DNA of 42,667 bases from a virus (IMGVR_UViG_3300033979_000007:1-42667), one strand, 5' to 3'; numbered from the stretch's first letter, positions 6,701-15,179 are shown. Translations and numbers: made by a program. The notes: generated from the sequence alone by a model not told the origin.

Positions 6701-9444
6701 ACATAAAGTCCATTTTGATTTGCGAGTGTTTGGTCTTTGACTAGAACTCTATTGCCTGCGGAAACAGCAACACCATCAATCGTTTGTGTTCCGTATAGAG
6801 CAATGTTAGCAGTTGTGGCTGCTGTTACTGACCTCTTAACGAAAGCGGTCGGTACATTTTCTAGAGTTAGATTGGTGATTGCACCGGCAATAGTATTAAC
6901 ATTGGCAGCCAAAGCAGCGATGTTGGCACCTTGTGTAGCATTATTGGATATAACTGCGGCCGCCAAGATATTAACATTAGCGGACAATGACTGACTATTA
7001 GAGACAAAGGCACCTGCTAGGGTATTGACATTGGCAGATAATGACTGACTATTGGATACAAAGGCAGCAGCCAATGTGTTAACGTTAGATGAAAGCGTAA
7101 CAGCATTAGCGTTAGATGCTACGATAGCAGCAATAACGTTTGTACCGCCGACAACTAGATTTGGTAAAGCGATGTTAGCATTACCGTTGACATGTAGTGA
7201 TGCTGCTGGTGTAGTAACACCGATACCAATATTTCCTGCAAAGTAGTTTTGTCCACCAGCAGAATAAATCGAGTAGTTAGTATTACCACCGGTAATAGCA
7301 TCAATATACAAGCCATATGATGCTGTGATAAAACCACCACCTGTAGTTGTAGAGTTTCTAGCCCAAACAGAATAAGCAGATCCTACAATCGAATTGCTTC
7401 TATTATATGTTCTACCCGCTATGCCAACCATTCTCAACAAATATGATGGGCTATAATGATAAACGTTACCGTATATACCTCTGAGGTCTCCAGTTGCATA
7501 ACCATCTGTGATATTGGAATCTGATGCAATACTACCAAAGAAACCATATCCATAATATGTGTTAGTGGTATTTGCTGTTGGTGCCCATACTCCAGAAAAT
7601 TGTGCGGCCGTAACACTGTCACCATTCAACATCGAATTGGGATTATAACTAAGTGTTGGATATGCTCTTACAGCAAAAACTCTATTCGTTGAATCTGCTG
7701 GATCGATACCGTGTGTTGAGACGACTGTTGTGTCTGGTATCTGCAAATAACCGGATAAACTTGTATTGCCAACAACGTCTAATGTATAAGATGCAGAACT
7801 TGTTCCAATACCTACATTACCAGTTGGGAAGTTTAAATCACCATTAAAAGAAACACCGCTAGTATTTGCGAGTCTATAACTTACTGCCGATGATAAGTTG
7901 GCAGCCAATGATATGTTATTGGCATTAGCAGAAGAAAAGGTACCAGCCAAAGTATTGACGTTAGCGGATAGTGACTGACTATTAGATACGAATGATGCAG
8001 CCAGGGTATTAACATTAGCGGATAGGGATACGTTATTAGCATTAGCGGCAGCAAAGGTAGCAGCCAATACATTAACGTTAGCGGATAGTGACTGACTATT
8101 TGAGATAGTAGCATATGTTGATATAGCAAAATTGTTTGCTGCAAGTCCTACAGTAGCAGCATATCCATTCGATGCATTAGCAACAGAATAAGCGGCATTG
8201 AGAACAGTAAATGCTGAGTTTACTCCTGCATAAGCATTGGTACCAATGGTAACTCCAGAATTTGCCTGGGTATATGTCGTATTAGTAACTTGCCAATTAG
8301 ATGATAGAGAAGCGAATGTTAATCCTAATGAAGAAAATGTAGAATTTGTCAAAGACCAGTTAGCGTTCAGAGAATCAAGTGTTCCATATGTCGCAGCGGC
8401 ATAATTGTTTGCACCTGCTGCTGCATCGTTAACATCTGTTAGAGACGCTACAGTTGAGTATGATCCTAATGTTGTGTTTGATGTGAACTGCCATGCCTCA
8501 GCGGTTTCATTCCATATAAAGGCAGAGTTTGATAATGCACTACCACGGTTAACTTCAATACCAGCATTTTCTGTTGGTGTTATATTTCCTGGAAGATCAG
8601 CATTAAGAGTTAGTAGACTATCACCTATTAGCAGAGTTTGTGTATTGATATAAGACTGATTACCAGAAATCGTAAGATTGCCTGTAATTGAAACGTCGCC
8701 AGAGATCGTACCACCAGTCTTAGGATATGCTGCACCTGCTAAAGTATTCACGTTAGCAGCCAAGGTGTTAACATTGGAAGACAATGAAACGTTGTTGGCA
8801 TTGGCTAAAGCGAATGTAGCAGCCAGAGTGTTAACGTTAGTGGATAGCGATATAGCGTTGGCATTTGCTTGTGAAAAAATATTAGTGAATGTTACATAAG
8901 AAGCAGCCAAGGTGTTAACATTAGCGGATAATGACTGACTATTTGATACGAAAGCAGCAGCCAAGACAGCAATATTTGCTCCTTGGGAAGCGTCATTAGC
9001 AACGACAGCGGCTGCCAAGGTATTGACGTTAGCAGACAGCGATACCGTATTAGCATTAGCAGCAGCAAAGGTGGTTGCCAAGGTATTAACATTAGTGGAT
9101 AATGACTGACTGTTGGATACAAATGATGCAACCAATACATTTACGTTAGTTGATAGCGAGACATTGTTAGCATTAGCAGCAGCAAAGGTGGTTGCCAAGG
9201 TGTTAACATTATCGGATAATGTCTGACTGTTGGCTACGAAAGAACCAGCAAGAGTGTTAACATTAGAGGATAGTGACTGACTATTAGATACAAAAGCCGC
9301 TGCTAGAGTATTGACGTTAGCAGATAGCGATACATCATTTGCTTGTGATGCAACGATAGCAGCGATAACGTTAGTACCACCAACAATCAATATGTTGTTA
9401 TTGACAATAAGACCGTGACGGGCCGTAAACTCTTTATTAGACAC
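3721..9444 (-). CDS. Giant tail fibre protein with VGIGT motifs
   Basis: This 1907-residue fibre begins with FTARHGLIVNNNILIVGGTN and then alternates Asn/Ala-rich coiled-coil repeats (SLSANVNTLAA type) with globular modules. Module B (NADLPGNITPTENAGIEVNR) occurs twice, and module A (TIDGVAVSAGNRVLVKDQT) once. The C-terminal half carries about seven GNVGIGTxxPxxxLxV motifs, a common fibre signature. The last 110 residues, with HPTKPGMKLRYGSLEGPE and LPDYWEGLVDLDTITV, are a conserved C-terminal domain found in fibres that lack S74. The start is a GTG at 9444-9442; an AGGGA ribosome site lies about six bases upstream and no in-frame ATG lies near. It is probably a host-contacting fibre; receptor unknown. 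Confidence 0.88.
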   Translation of the reverse strand: MSNKEFTARHGLIVNNNILIVGGTNVIAAIVASQANDVSLSANVNTLAAAFVSNSQSLSSNVNTLAGSFVANSQTLSDNVNTLATTFAAANANNVSLSTNVNVLVASFVSNSQSLSTNVNTLATTFAAANANTVSLSANVNTLAAAVVANDASQGANIAVLAAAFVSNSQSLSANVNTLAASYVTFTNIFSQANANAISLSTNVNTLAATFALANANNVSLSSNVNTLAANVNTLAGAAYPKTGGTISGDVSITGNLTISGNQSYINTQTLLIGDSLLTLNADLPGNITPTENAGIEVNRGSALSNSAFIWNETAEAWQFTSNTTLGSYSTVASLTDVNDAAAGANNYAAATYGTLDSLNANWSLTNSTFSSLGLTFASLSSNWQVTNTTYTQANSGVTIGTNAYAGVNSAFTVLNAAYSVANASNGYAATVGLAANNFAISTYATISNSQSLSANVNVLAATFAAANANNVSLSANVNTLAASFVSNSQSLSANVNTLAGTFSSANANNISLAANLSSAVSYRLANTSGVSFNGDLNFPTGNVGIGTSSASYTLDVVGNTSLSGYLQIPDTTVVSTHGIDPADSTNRVFAVRAYPTLSYNPNSMLNGDSVTAAQFSGVWAPTANTTNTYYGYGFFGSIASDSNITDGYATGDLRGIYGNVYHYSPSYLLRMVGIAGRTYNRSNSIVGSAYSVWARNSTTTGGGFITASYGLYIDAITGGNTNYSIYSAGGQNYFAGNIGIGVTTPAASLHVNGNANIALPNLVVGGTNVIAAIVASNANAVTLSSNVNTLAAAFVSNSQSLSANVNTLAGAFVSNSQSLSANVNILAAAVISNNATQGANIAALAANVNTIAGAITNLTLENVPTAFVKRSVTAATTANIALYGTQTIDGVAVSAGNRVLVKDQTLANQNGLYVVSATAWTRSADADVIGDIASALVAVDAGTTNGGKLYDNDIKITDTLNTTSITWYRIIDDGAIYTYAAPITAYGALNVAYLAANTNAQTLSANVNTLAATFVAANANNISLSANVNTLAATFVLANANSVSLSTNVNTLAANVNTLAGAAYNKSGGTISGDVAITGSLTVSGSQSYVNTQTLLIGDNLVVLNADLPGNITPTENAGIEVNRGSAAANAALIWVEAADAWAFTSNANAAITTYIASNTDIATLTSNTVSLSTNVNVLAAAVVSNNATQGANIAVLAACTAGKLANTSGTSYNGDIFVPAGNLSVGTNNTMPSFRMQVYDASNAGLVFRNPSNYTVLAQSGSDYYVDLNRGGTAGNLIFRNSSTLTERLRLDNDGFLGLSVIPSPWVSTARAIDIGAYTSISTTSNGVGFLGFNLYESSAGVFNYKASAVASAYMMNSGAHRWYLAPSGTAGAVATLNNALTLNTDGNLGVGTAAPVGVIDLGSGTAGRGIVWGGGGGHYASIWTPYSSSGLVLGTGMKGNTFTDAYDSSYGSSSIYRSAIRMNMSTGGIQFFANGSQTIAANTQFTPQEVMRITETGNVGIGITSPTSRLHVNAAPATAAVVGIQSAYSNTSAYLQFLNSSGSEMGYVGYGSPISGQMYVWQTQSEPMVFGTNNTVRMSIGNNGNVGIGQGASATYRLGVTSGAAGIGVTTTSSSSGLPGLALFEGAMSAVFTPSTSANTVYFGSYSSNTVSFITGNSTKMTLGADGNVGIGTATPGYKLEVNGPIYTPNVVSNIHQMRRIASASTGINWYSPTYTAWQDYMAPAGAGQGWTATVTAPTGTYVTSWARRSFVENTAGYGWTWEAGGGTSTTPTIVAELSSATGNFRITGGLYAVTKSFEIKHPTKPGMKLRYGSLEGPENGVYVRGKLDGEKVINLPDYWEGLVDLDTITVNLTAIGHSQNLYVSDIDGLKIHIDTENHTQPYCFYHVYAERKDVDKLVVEYEE
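5980..6250 (-). repeat. Fibre module B, copy 1
   Basis: Encodes SGDVAITGSLTVSGSQSYV, LLIGDNLVVLNADLPG, TENAGIEVNRG and a closing WAFTSN. It is one of three copies of this module in the window; the others are near 8460-8730 in the same gene and 13880-14130 in the 461-residue fibre. Confidence 0.8.
6465..6880 (-). repeat. Duplicated fibre module A, copy 2
   Basis: This is the counterpart of 445-846. The two share long runs of identical bases over about 400 bp, with mostly third-position differences. That indicates a duplication kept under protein-level selection, or exchange by recombination. Confidence 0.85.
8460..8730 (-). repeat. Fibre module B, copy 2
   Basis: Encodes SGDVSITGNLTISGNQSYI, LLIGDSLLTLNADLPG, TENAGIEVNRG and a closing WQFTSN. 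It is very close to the copy at 5980-6250 and is followed, as there, by coiled-coil or DxxxL-type shaft sequence. Confidence 0.8.
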
Positions 9445-9475
9445 TAGGTTCCCTTTCCCCCAGTTTGTATATTCC

Positions 9476-9483
9476 TATTTATT
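9476..9483 (-). promoter_or_regulatory. T4-late-like promoter motif (AATAAATA)
   Basis: The minus strand reads AATAAATA, seven of eight bases matching TATAAATA, 32 bases upstream of the GTG start of the giant fibre. The stop codon of the preceding 1068-residue gene overlaps the motif. The leader downstream keeps the AGGGA ribosome site. Confidence 0.35.
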
Positions 9484-12400
9484 TATTCGTCGTTCTCACC
9501 ATATTGATAGTGGTAATTGCATAAGTTGGTGTCACGTTTAGTCTAACAGAGCCAGCAACAATAACAGCACTAAAGATACCGAGATTGTCAGTAGTGTAAA
9601 TCGTACCATACTCTGTAACATAAGCGTCTGTACCATCATGAATAAGAGTCACTTGTGTAGTATGATAACTTGTTCCTGATGTCATCGTAATAACATAGTT
9701 GGCAGAACGCCATGATGATGTTGAAAACGAATCTAGAATCTGATCTGTAGCCGAAGATGTTACCAATGAAATCGAATTGACGCTTGAGTTTCCGATTCCG
9801 ATATTGTTTATTACATATACGTCACCAACAAATGTGACACCAGATACGTTTGGTAAAGCACTGTTTGCCTTTGTATAAGAAGCGTTGGTGACTGTCCAAT
9901 TACTATTTATTGAAGCAGATACAGTATTCTGTATGGAAAATTCTGAATTGGTTGCTGCATATGCCGCATTAGCAATACTGGCTGTTAGATTAGAGACTGC
10001 CCAGTTAGATGCTAATGAATCTCTAGCAGTATTAGCAACCAAATATGCAGCATTGGTAACTGACCATAGAGAATTAGCGGAACCAAATGCAAGTATACCA
10101 CCATTAGCAGATGTGTATGCAGCATTAGTTACTGCCCAGTTAGATGCTACTGAACCTAGTGTAGCATATGTAGCAGATGTATAGTTATTTGTCGAAGTAC
10201 CAACATAAGTTGCAAAACTATTAATAGATGCAAATCCTGTTGCTTGTGAGGATTGTGTAGCATATGTTATAGTTGCATAGTTATTACCTGCTGTACCTAC
10301 TGTATTGGCCCAACCATTCGACGAATTAGCAAGAGTTCCTGCATAGTTGTTTGCACCAGCAGCGATGTTTGCTGACAGTATAGATGCATAACTATTAACA
10401 GAAGATCCTACTGAGTTTGACCAGTTGTTTGCACCAACGAAGCCGACATTAGCAGATGTATATGCAGCATTAGCGGCATCATATGCAAAGTGTAATGTGC
10501 TTTGTAGATTCTGAGTTCCGACATAGAATGTGTTTGCTGTTACTCTTTCAGCCTGGAACTTAGCAAAAGCAAATGAAGCATCAGTGGTATCGATGTTGAC
10601 AGCAACATCCGGCTCAGGAACATATCCCTCAAAGACTTTAAATGTGCCATCGGTTGCATCTCTAAAGAAACCAGCATGATGATATGTACCATCATTATAT
10701 CCACCAGAGAAACCTAAGTCAGGATTAATGGCAGCCTTGAAGTATGCTGTGCCACCAGACACGTAAGCACCTGTTTGTGTGCCGGCAATACTAAATGATG
10801 TTGAGTTTGCAGCAGTAACAGTAACATAACCAGATGTATTATATCCAGAAGGATTCATTCCGGTTACACGGACAACACCACCAACAAACATGTTATTATT
10901 AGCAGTATATGTTTGATATGTACCATTACCAGAAGCATTGGTGACAGTATCTATCTGTGCTTCATTTAGATATAATATATTATCTGTAAGGGTTAAGTTT
11001 TGTGCTGCAACTGTTGTTGCAGAACCATATACGAATAGGTTACCTTGAACAGTTAGATTTCTACCAACGCTGATATCTGCACCAACGCTAATATTGTTAG
11101 CAACGATATTACCAGAAACAGTACCACCAGTTAACTGTAGGAATGTATTGTTTGCGTAGTTGTTAGCAGAATTGGCAACATATCCTGAATATGTGTTACC
11201 CGATGAAGCAAGAGTATTTGACCAACCGTTAGATGAATTGGCTACAGTGTAAGCAGCATTGGCTTTAACAAAAGCAGCAATAGCGTTTACTGCTGGACCT
11301 ACAGTGTTTTCGTTAACATTTTCAAATCTACTGTTAGCAGCAACATAACGGATCAGATCACCTTCTGATACACCTCCGTTGAATGATACTAATTCGTCGT
11401 CAGAGAGAGATGAACCACGTTGAACAGCAGCAAAGATCAGACCATTTTGTGCTGACTTGCTGATAACAGTACCAATCTGAACCTTGTTATTAGGTGCAGA
11501 TGGCTTAGTGTTCTGTAGAGCGCCTAGAGCAGATGAACTTACATAGAGAATGTCACCTTCACTAAACATACTGGTGTCGATCTTACGAATCTTACCGTAT
11601 GTTGTAACAAATCCTTCTGATCCGTTTGGAATATCTTCAGTTGCAATACCAAGAATATTCTTAGAGTCGTATGAGTTGTTAGCAATAGCACGACGACCAA
11701 GTAGTTTTCCTGAGTTGCCTACTGTGCCATAATAAGCAACAGAATTGGCATTATAGATTGTTTCGCCAGACTGATTTAGGATTCTTACGTATTGTTCTTG
11801 ACCAACCTGTAGGATTGATTCGCCTGTACCAATATCAAGTGTTTTCTCATCAGGGTTCCATGTTAACTGACCTGCGACTACAGAACCGTTTGCACCAGCA
11901 GTCGCAGTTGTGTTTAGGAAGATACTATTAACAGCGAGGATACTATCATTAACTCTTAGAGAGTTTGAAATGTTTAGTGTACCACCGAATGTGATACCGT
12001 CGGTGTTAGATAGTTTTGTATTAGACCAGTTATTAGCAGAAACAGCAATAGTGTTTGATCGTGCATATGCTTGATACTGCAATGACAAAGCATAACTATT
12101 ACCCGATAGACCGATAGTAGTTGACCAAGAATTGCCGGAAGAAAGACCTGTTATCAATGTTGATTGTGTAGCATATGTGGTATATGCATAAGAGTTTGCG
12201 GCAGATCCTACAATGTTAGCCCAACCGTTGGTAGAATTTGCGGCATAAAATGCAGCATTGGCTGTTTTGAAAACTGGTGATAGATCGGGTGATAGTGCAT
12301 CAGCATAAGCGTTTGCTGACGCACCAACATAGTTTGTATAACTGTTACCAGCAGCAGCAACAATGTTTGCTCTACCGTTTGCTGGTGTTAGATCAGCACC

Positions 12401-12685
12401 AATAGTTAGACTATTGTGTATGACATCGGTTGAGATTGTGATATTCTGACCAGCAGCAATGCTAACGATATCACCAGGAAGTGTTGCTGTTATTATACTT
12501 CCGTTAGAATTGATTGTTCCGAAAAAATTACCACTAGAGATTTGTGCAATCTGTCCAATAACGTTCTTATAGTATATTATACCATCAGCATAGTTAATAG
12601 CAAGTTCGCCGTTGGCTAGATTACCAGCCGCTGGTATCGACCCTGGTGTTGGAGATTTTTTAAGAGCAATTCTTGTGTTGGCCAT
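9479..12685 (-). CDS. Tail fibre protein (1068 residues)
   Basis: The N-terminus, MANTRIALKKSPTPGSIPAA followed by LANGELAINYADGIIYYKN, is a recurring virion-attachment segment of T4-like fibres. Next come shaft repeats of the AAxSYAxxVGxSAN and NWSVTNAAYTxAN type. A beta-rich module has TTYGKIRKIDTSMFSEGDIL (about residue 370). A module with NLTLTDNILYLNEAQ and NPDLGFSGGYNDGTYHHAG carries the FRDATDGTFKVFEGY signature of cyanophage-type fibres. The tail end is beta-rich (YHTTQVTLIHDGTDAYVTEY). It lies between the coiled-coil gene (TAATG overlap at 12685) and the giant fibre. It is a fibre or whisker-like structural protein; the exact position on the virion is not shown by sequence. Confidence 0.85.
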   Translation of the reverse strand: MANTRIALKKSPTPGSIPAAGNLANGELAINYADGIIYYKNVIGQIAQISSGNFFGTINSNGSIITATLPGDIVSIAAGQNITISTDVIHNSLTIGADLTPANGRANIVAAAGNSYTNYVGASANAYADALSPDLSPVFKTANAAFYAANSTNGWANIVGSAANSYAYTTYATQSTLITGLSSGNSWSTTIGLSGNSYALSLQYQAYARSNTIAVSANNWSNTKLSNTDGITFGGTLNISNSLRVNDSILAVNSIFLNTTATAGANGSVVAGQLTWNPDEKTLDIGTGESILQVGQEQYVRILNQSGETIYNANSVAYYGTVGNSGKLLGRRAIANNSYDSKNILGIATEDIPNGSEGFVTTYGKIRKIDTSMFSEGDILYVSSSALGALQNTKPSAPNNKVQIGTVISKSAQNGLIFAAVQRGSSLSDDELVSFNGGVSEGDLIRYVAANSRFENVNENTVGPAVNAIAAFVKANAAYTVANSSNGWSNTLASSGNTYSGYVANSANNYANNTFLQLTGGTVSGNIVANNISVGADISVGRNLTVQGNLFVYGSATTVAAQNLTLTDNILYLNEAQIDTVTNASGNGTYQTYTANNNMFVGGVVRVTGMNPSGYNTSGYVTVTAANSTSFSIAGTQTGAYVSGGTAYFKAAINPDLGFSGGYNDGTYHHAGFFRDATDGTFKVFEGYVPEPDVAVNIDTTDASFAFAKFQAERVTANTFYVGTQNLQSTLHFAYDAANAAYTSANVGFVGANNWSNSVGSSVNSYASILSANIAAGANNYAGTLANSSNGWANTVGTAGNNYATITYATQSSQATGFASINSFATYVGTSTNNYTSATYATLGSVASNWAVTNAAYTSANGGILAFGSANSLWSVTNAAYLVANTARDSLASNWAVSNLTASIANAAYAATNSEFSIQNTVSASINSNWTVTNASYTKANSALPNVSGVTFVGDVYVINNIGIGNSSVNSISLVTSSATDQILDSFSTSSWRSANYVITMTSGTSYHTTQVTLIHDGTDAYVTEYGTIYTTDNLGIFSAVIVAGSVRLNVTPTYAITTINMVRTTNK

Positions 12686-13185
12686 TAGAAGTCGTCAGTC
12701 TCTTTGGTGACTTCCACGTTCATAACAGGAGATGAATCAACTACAGCGGAAGATTTATTATCTTTGTTATTTATGTCTTTCTTATCCGATGCCGCTTTAG
12801 TCTTTTTGTTCAATTTGACTTCTTCTTTTAGTTTTGCTATTTCAATTTTTAGGGAATCACATTCAGTTTCTTTGCGAATGTATTCTTTTTTCATATCATT
12901 GAACTGTGCCGTGATTGTATCTAGATGTGATACCTTTTGCGACATAGCATTGAATTGTTCTTCCCATCTTCTAGCATTGTTGCGTGTAGAATTTAGTTCG
13001 TCTATATCAGTCTCAAAGTTTTTCTTGTTCTGATTAAACTCGTCAATGATCCGATCTTTTTCGGCAATAATATTGTTAGCGATCTTCAACTTAGTTCTTA
13101 GTTGAAGAATCTCGTTTAGATAAGAATGTAAAGTTTCTACAGTCTGTTCAACGAATGTATTGATATATGTTGTTTGATCACTCAT
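12685..13185 (-). CDS. Coiled-coil protein, possible fibre accessory or chaperone
   Basis: I do not recognise a family for this 166-residue protein. Residues 1-115 are almost entirely charged helix with heptad-spaced Leu, Ile and Val (for example TLHSYLNEILQLRTKLKIAN and CDSLKIEIAKLKEEVKLN), so a long coiled coil is very likely. The C-terminal 45 residues are Lys/Asp/Asn/Ser-rich and probably disordered. Having no signal peptide or membrane segment, it should act in the cytoplasm or in the particle. It lies between two fibre genes, sharing a TAATG with the 1068-residue fibre, which suggests a fibre-assembly helper or a connecting rod; that is inference from position only. The ribosome site AAGGA is about eight bases before the ATG. 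Confidence 0.75.
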   Translation of the reverse strand: MSDQTTYINTFVEQTVETLHSYLNEILQLRTKLKIANNIIAEKDRIIDEFNQNKKNFETDIDELNSTRNNARRWEEQFNAMSQKVSHLDTITAQFNDMKKEYIRKETECDSLKIEIAKLKEEVKLNKKTKAASDKKDINNKDNKSSAVVDSSPVMNVEVTKETDDF

Positions 13186-13199
13186 TACAAATTCCTTAT

Positions 13200-14585
13200 T
13201 TAGAATGAACCTCCGTCAAGCATTGCAAATTCTGGTGTGCCTGCTGATGTTGATTGTAGTACCTGTCCTTCAAGTGTAGAAACTGCGACTCTGAGCGAAC
13301 CTGATGAATTGCCGAATAGAACACCGTTGTTGGAGAATGATGTTACACCAGTACCACCATACATGACATCAATAGTATTGGCATTCCATGTACCAGAAGT
13401 TAATGTGCCTACACCAGTAATACCACTATAATCACCTGAAAGTCTTTCTGTTCCTAGTGTTCCAGAAATAATATTTGCTGCATTAGAGAACGTCTGAATC
13501 AACACAGTGTTGGTTTCATTCATGTATGAGTTAGCAGAGAAACCTACATAACCTGCATAGATGTTTGCACTAGCAGCGACGGCCGTTAATTCGTTGTTGA
13601 CAGTTGAGATATAATTGTTACCTGCTGTGGTAACAACATCTATCCAATTGTTGATAGATGATGTGATAGTGTCTGTGTAACTATTTCCAGAAACACCAAC
13701 GTATGTGGCATAGTTATTACCAGCAATAGTATATGCTTCAATGAATGTGTTCGTTGATGTTGTCAGAGCATTAGCAACATTTGCCATATCATAAATGGTA
13801 TTGGTTACTTGCCAATTCGACCAGTTTGAATCTCTAACAATCTCTAAGTCTGTGTTAGATGCAATGTATGTGTTTAATGCTAGTGAGTTGTTACTTGTGA
13901 AGCCCCACTTATTTGCTGCCTCGACCCAGATGATGGTGGCATTACCTTGACGGTTACCACGGTTAACTTCAATACCAGCATTTTCTGTTGGTGACAGATC
14001 ACCGGGTAGATCGGCATTTAGTGTTAGGATATTGTCACCAATTAATAGTGACTGTGTATTAGCATATGTTACTGTACCGCTAACAACTAGACTACCACCA
14101 ATGTTTAAGTCGCCGGTGATATTACCACCATCCATTGTTAGATATACTTCAGAAGCGTGAGCATTTGCTGAAGCAGCGACATATTCTGCGTGAGAGTTGC
14201 TTGAAGCACCCACTAAGTCTGCATATGAGTTTCCAGAAGTGCCAACATATTGTGTATAAGAATTAGATGCATTAACAATAGATGCAGTATATGTTGCAGA
14301 TGCGTTAACGGCATCATATGCTAAGTTTGCTCTATCAAATGCTACGTTTGCTCTAGCAAATGCAACGTTAGAACCGGTTCCACCATTATTTGCTCTATTG
14401 AAAGCATTGATAGTATGATCAAGCCAATACTTACCGCCAATTTCTGTAACATACGCATTGTTTGCTGAACCGATGAATAACTTTTCAGAGTTATATGAAT
14501 ACGCAAGTTCCGCAGTAGCAAGAGATCCGTTGGCAGGTGCTGCTGTCGAACTGGATCTCTTAATTTGGATGATAGTATTAGACAT
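13200..14585 (-). CDS. Tail fibre protein (461 residues)
   Basis: The N-terminus (MSNTIIQIKRSSSTAAPANG, then LATAELAYSYNSEKLFIG) matches the attachment segment of other T4-like fibres and resembles that of the 1068-residue gene. Shaft repeats of the AxSYAxLVGxSSN type follow. Module B lies near residues 150-235 (NADLPGDLSPTENAGIEVNR). The C-terminal region has LGTERLSGDYSGITGVGTLT and GTWNANTIDVMYGGTGVT, typical fibre tip sequences. The last residues are AMLDGGSF, almost the same ending as the preceding 83-residue protein (IINGGTF). The ATG at 14585 is preceded by GGAGGA lying inside the end of the upstream gene. It is a short trimeric fibre by family resemblance. Confidence 0.85.
   Translation of the reverse strand: MSNTIIQIKRSSSTAAPANGSLATAELAYSYNSEKLFIGSANNAYVTEIGGKYWLDHTINAFNRANNGGTGSNVAFARANVAFDRANLAYDAVNASATYTASIVNASNSYTQYVGTSGNSYADLVGASSNSHAEYVAASANAHASEVYLTMDGGNITGDLNIGGSLVVSGTVTYANTQSLLIGDNILTLNADLPGDLSPTENAGIEVNRGNRQGNATIIWVEAANKWGFTSNNSLALNTYIASNTDLEIVRDSNWSNWQVTNTIYDMANVANALTTSTNTFIEAYTIAGNNYATYVGVSGNSYTDTITSSINNWIDVVTTAGNNYISTVNNELTAVAASANIYAGYVGFSANSYMNETNTVLIQTFSNAANIISGTLGTERLSGDYSGITGVGTLTSGTWNANTIDVMYGGTGVTSFSNNGVLFGNSSGSLRVAVSTLEGQVLQSTSAGTPEFAMLDGGSF
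13880..14130 (-). repeat. Fibre module B, copy 3
   Basis: Encodes GDLNIGGSLVVSGTVTYA, LLIGDNILTLNADLPG, TENAGIEVNRG and a closing WGFTSNNS. It is more diverged than the two copies in the giant fibre but in the same order of strands. It shows module sharing between distinct fibre genes. Confidence 0.75.
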
Positions 14586-14586
14586 A

Positions 14587-14838
14587 TCAGAAAGTTCCTC
14601 CGTTTATAATGGGCAATTCTTTAACAATGTATTTTCCACTTGCCTCATCATAAACTAATGTTTCGTTATTACTTGCGTCTGTTGCGTTAACATCTGTCAA
14701 CTGACTTAATGTAGTAATACCACCTGTACCAACAGATGTAGCACCAACAACATTGACAGTTTTAATTTGCTGCTTCTGAGGAGTATTTATAGAAATCCTA
14801 TTCCCAGGATTTGTAATGACTGTTATCTTGTTTCCCAT
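14587..14838 (-). CDS. Small fibre-associated protein with GGTF C-terminus
   Basis: This 83-residue protein has no family I can name with certainty. It starts MGNKITVITNPGNRISINTP and contains TSVGTGGITTLSQLTDVNAT, a segment often seen in fibre and baseplate proteins, then LVYDEASGKYIVKELP. It ends INGGTF, nearly the same as the next gene's DGGSF. It is probably a small structural protein that pairs with the adjacent fibre. The bases encoding its last residues double as the ribosome binding site (GGAGGA) of the next gene, so the two are likely co-translated. It lies in the middle of the fibre operon. No signal peptide, membrane segment or catalytic motif is visible. Confidence 0.75.
   Translation of the reverse strand: MGNKITVITNPGNRISINTPQKQQIKTVNVVGATSVGTGGITTLSQLTDVNATDASNNETLVYDEASGKYIVKELPIINGGTF
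14784..14791 (-). promoter_or_regulatory. TATAAATA motif inside coding sequence
   Basis: An exact T4-late-like TATAAATA on the minus strand lies within the 83-residue gene, about 200 bases upstream of the 461-residue fibre. It encodes part of an ordinary Ser-Ile-Asn-Thr stretch, so it may be coincidental. Confidence 0.25.
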
Positions 14839-14843
14839 TTTTC

Positions 14844-15179
14844 TTACTTTGTTATGGATGGAGTTACAATAACAATACCTTCAATCAATCTTGTATATAC
14901 ACCTGCTGCCTCTGATCTAACATCAAATAGATAAGTTCCTGATCTGAGATTTGCCGTATTTGCAGCAGTCATTGACATCGTGATTTCACCATTGGCAGAA
15001 TCAGTTACGGTGCATACTAAGTTTCCAGATGCATTTTGTGACAGAAGTGACTTTCTCAAAGAACTCGTTACAACATATCCTTGAACGTTCTGATATAGAT
15101 TCGTAACATCGTCCTGTAAGACAACCGTTGAAACAAAGTCTGATCCTTGGTCGATGTATAGTTCTACGTATTCGGTCAT
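14844..15179 (-). CDS. Small beta-sandwich structural protein
   Basis: This 111-residue protein begins with TEYVELYIDQGSDFVSTVVL and has YVVTSSLRKSLL, then ITMSMTAANTANLRSGTYLFDVR and a final RLIEGIVIVTPSITK. This strand pattern is typical of a small Ig-like or BppU-N-like domain widespread beside phage fibre genes: QGSDF, a Tyr-x-Val strand, a SLTAAxTAxL turn, a GxYxFDV strand and an EGxVxVTP end. It probably attaches or decorates fibres at the baseplate. It overlaps the S74 fibre gene by a TAATG at 15179 and is followed after five bases by the 83-residue gene. The domain call is from recognition of pattern, and the exact partner is unknown. Confidence 0.75.
   Translation of the reverse strand: MTEYVELYIDQGSDFVSTVVLQDDVTNLYQNVQGYVVTSSLRKSLLSQNASGNLVCTVTDSANGEITMSMTAANTANLRSGTYLFDVRSEAAGVYTRLIEGIVIVTPSITK

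Noticed and set aside
5882-9140. Several open frames on both strands inside the giant fibre
   Set aside because: Shadow frames of low-complexity repeats; they lie wholly within the 1907-residue gene and show no independent family signal.
13197-13204. TCTAAATA as a promoter for the 166-residue gene
   Set aside because: It is only 12 bases before the ATG, so the ribosome site would not be in the transcript.
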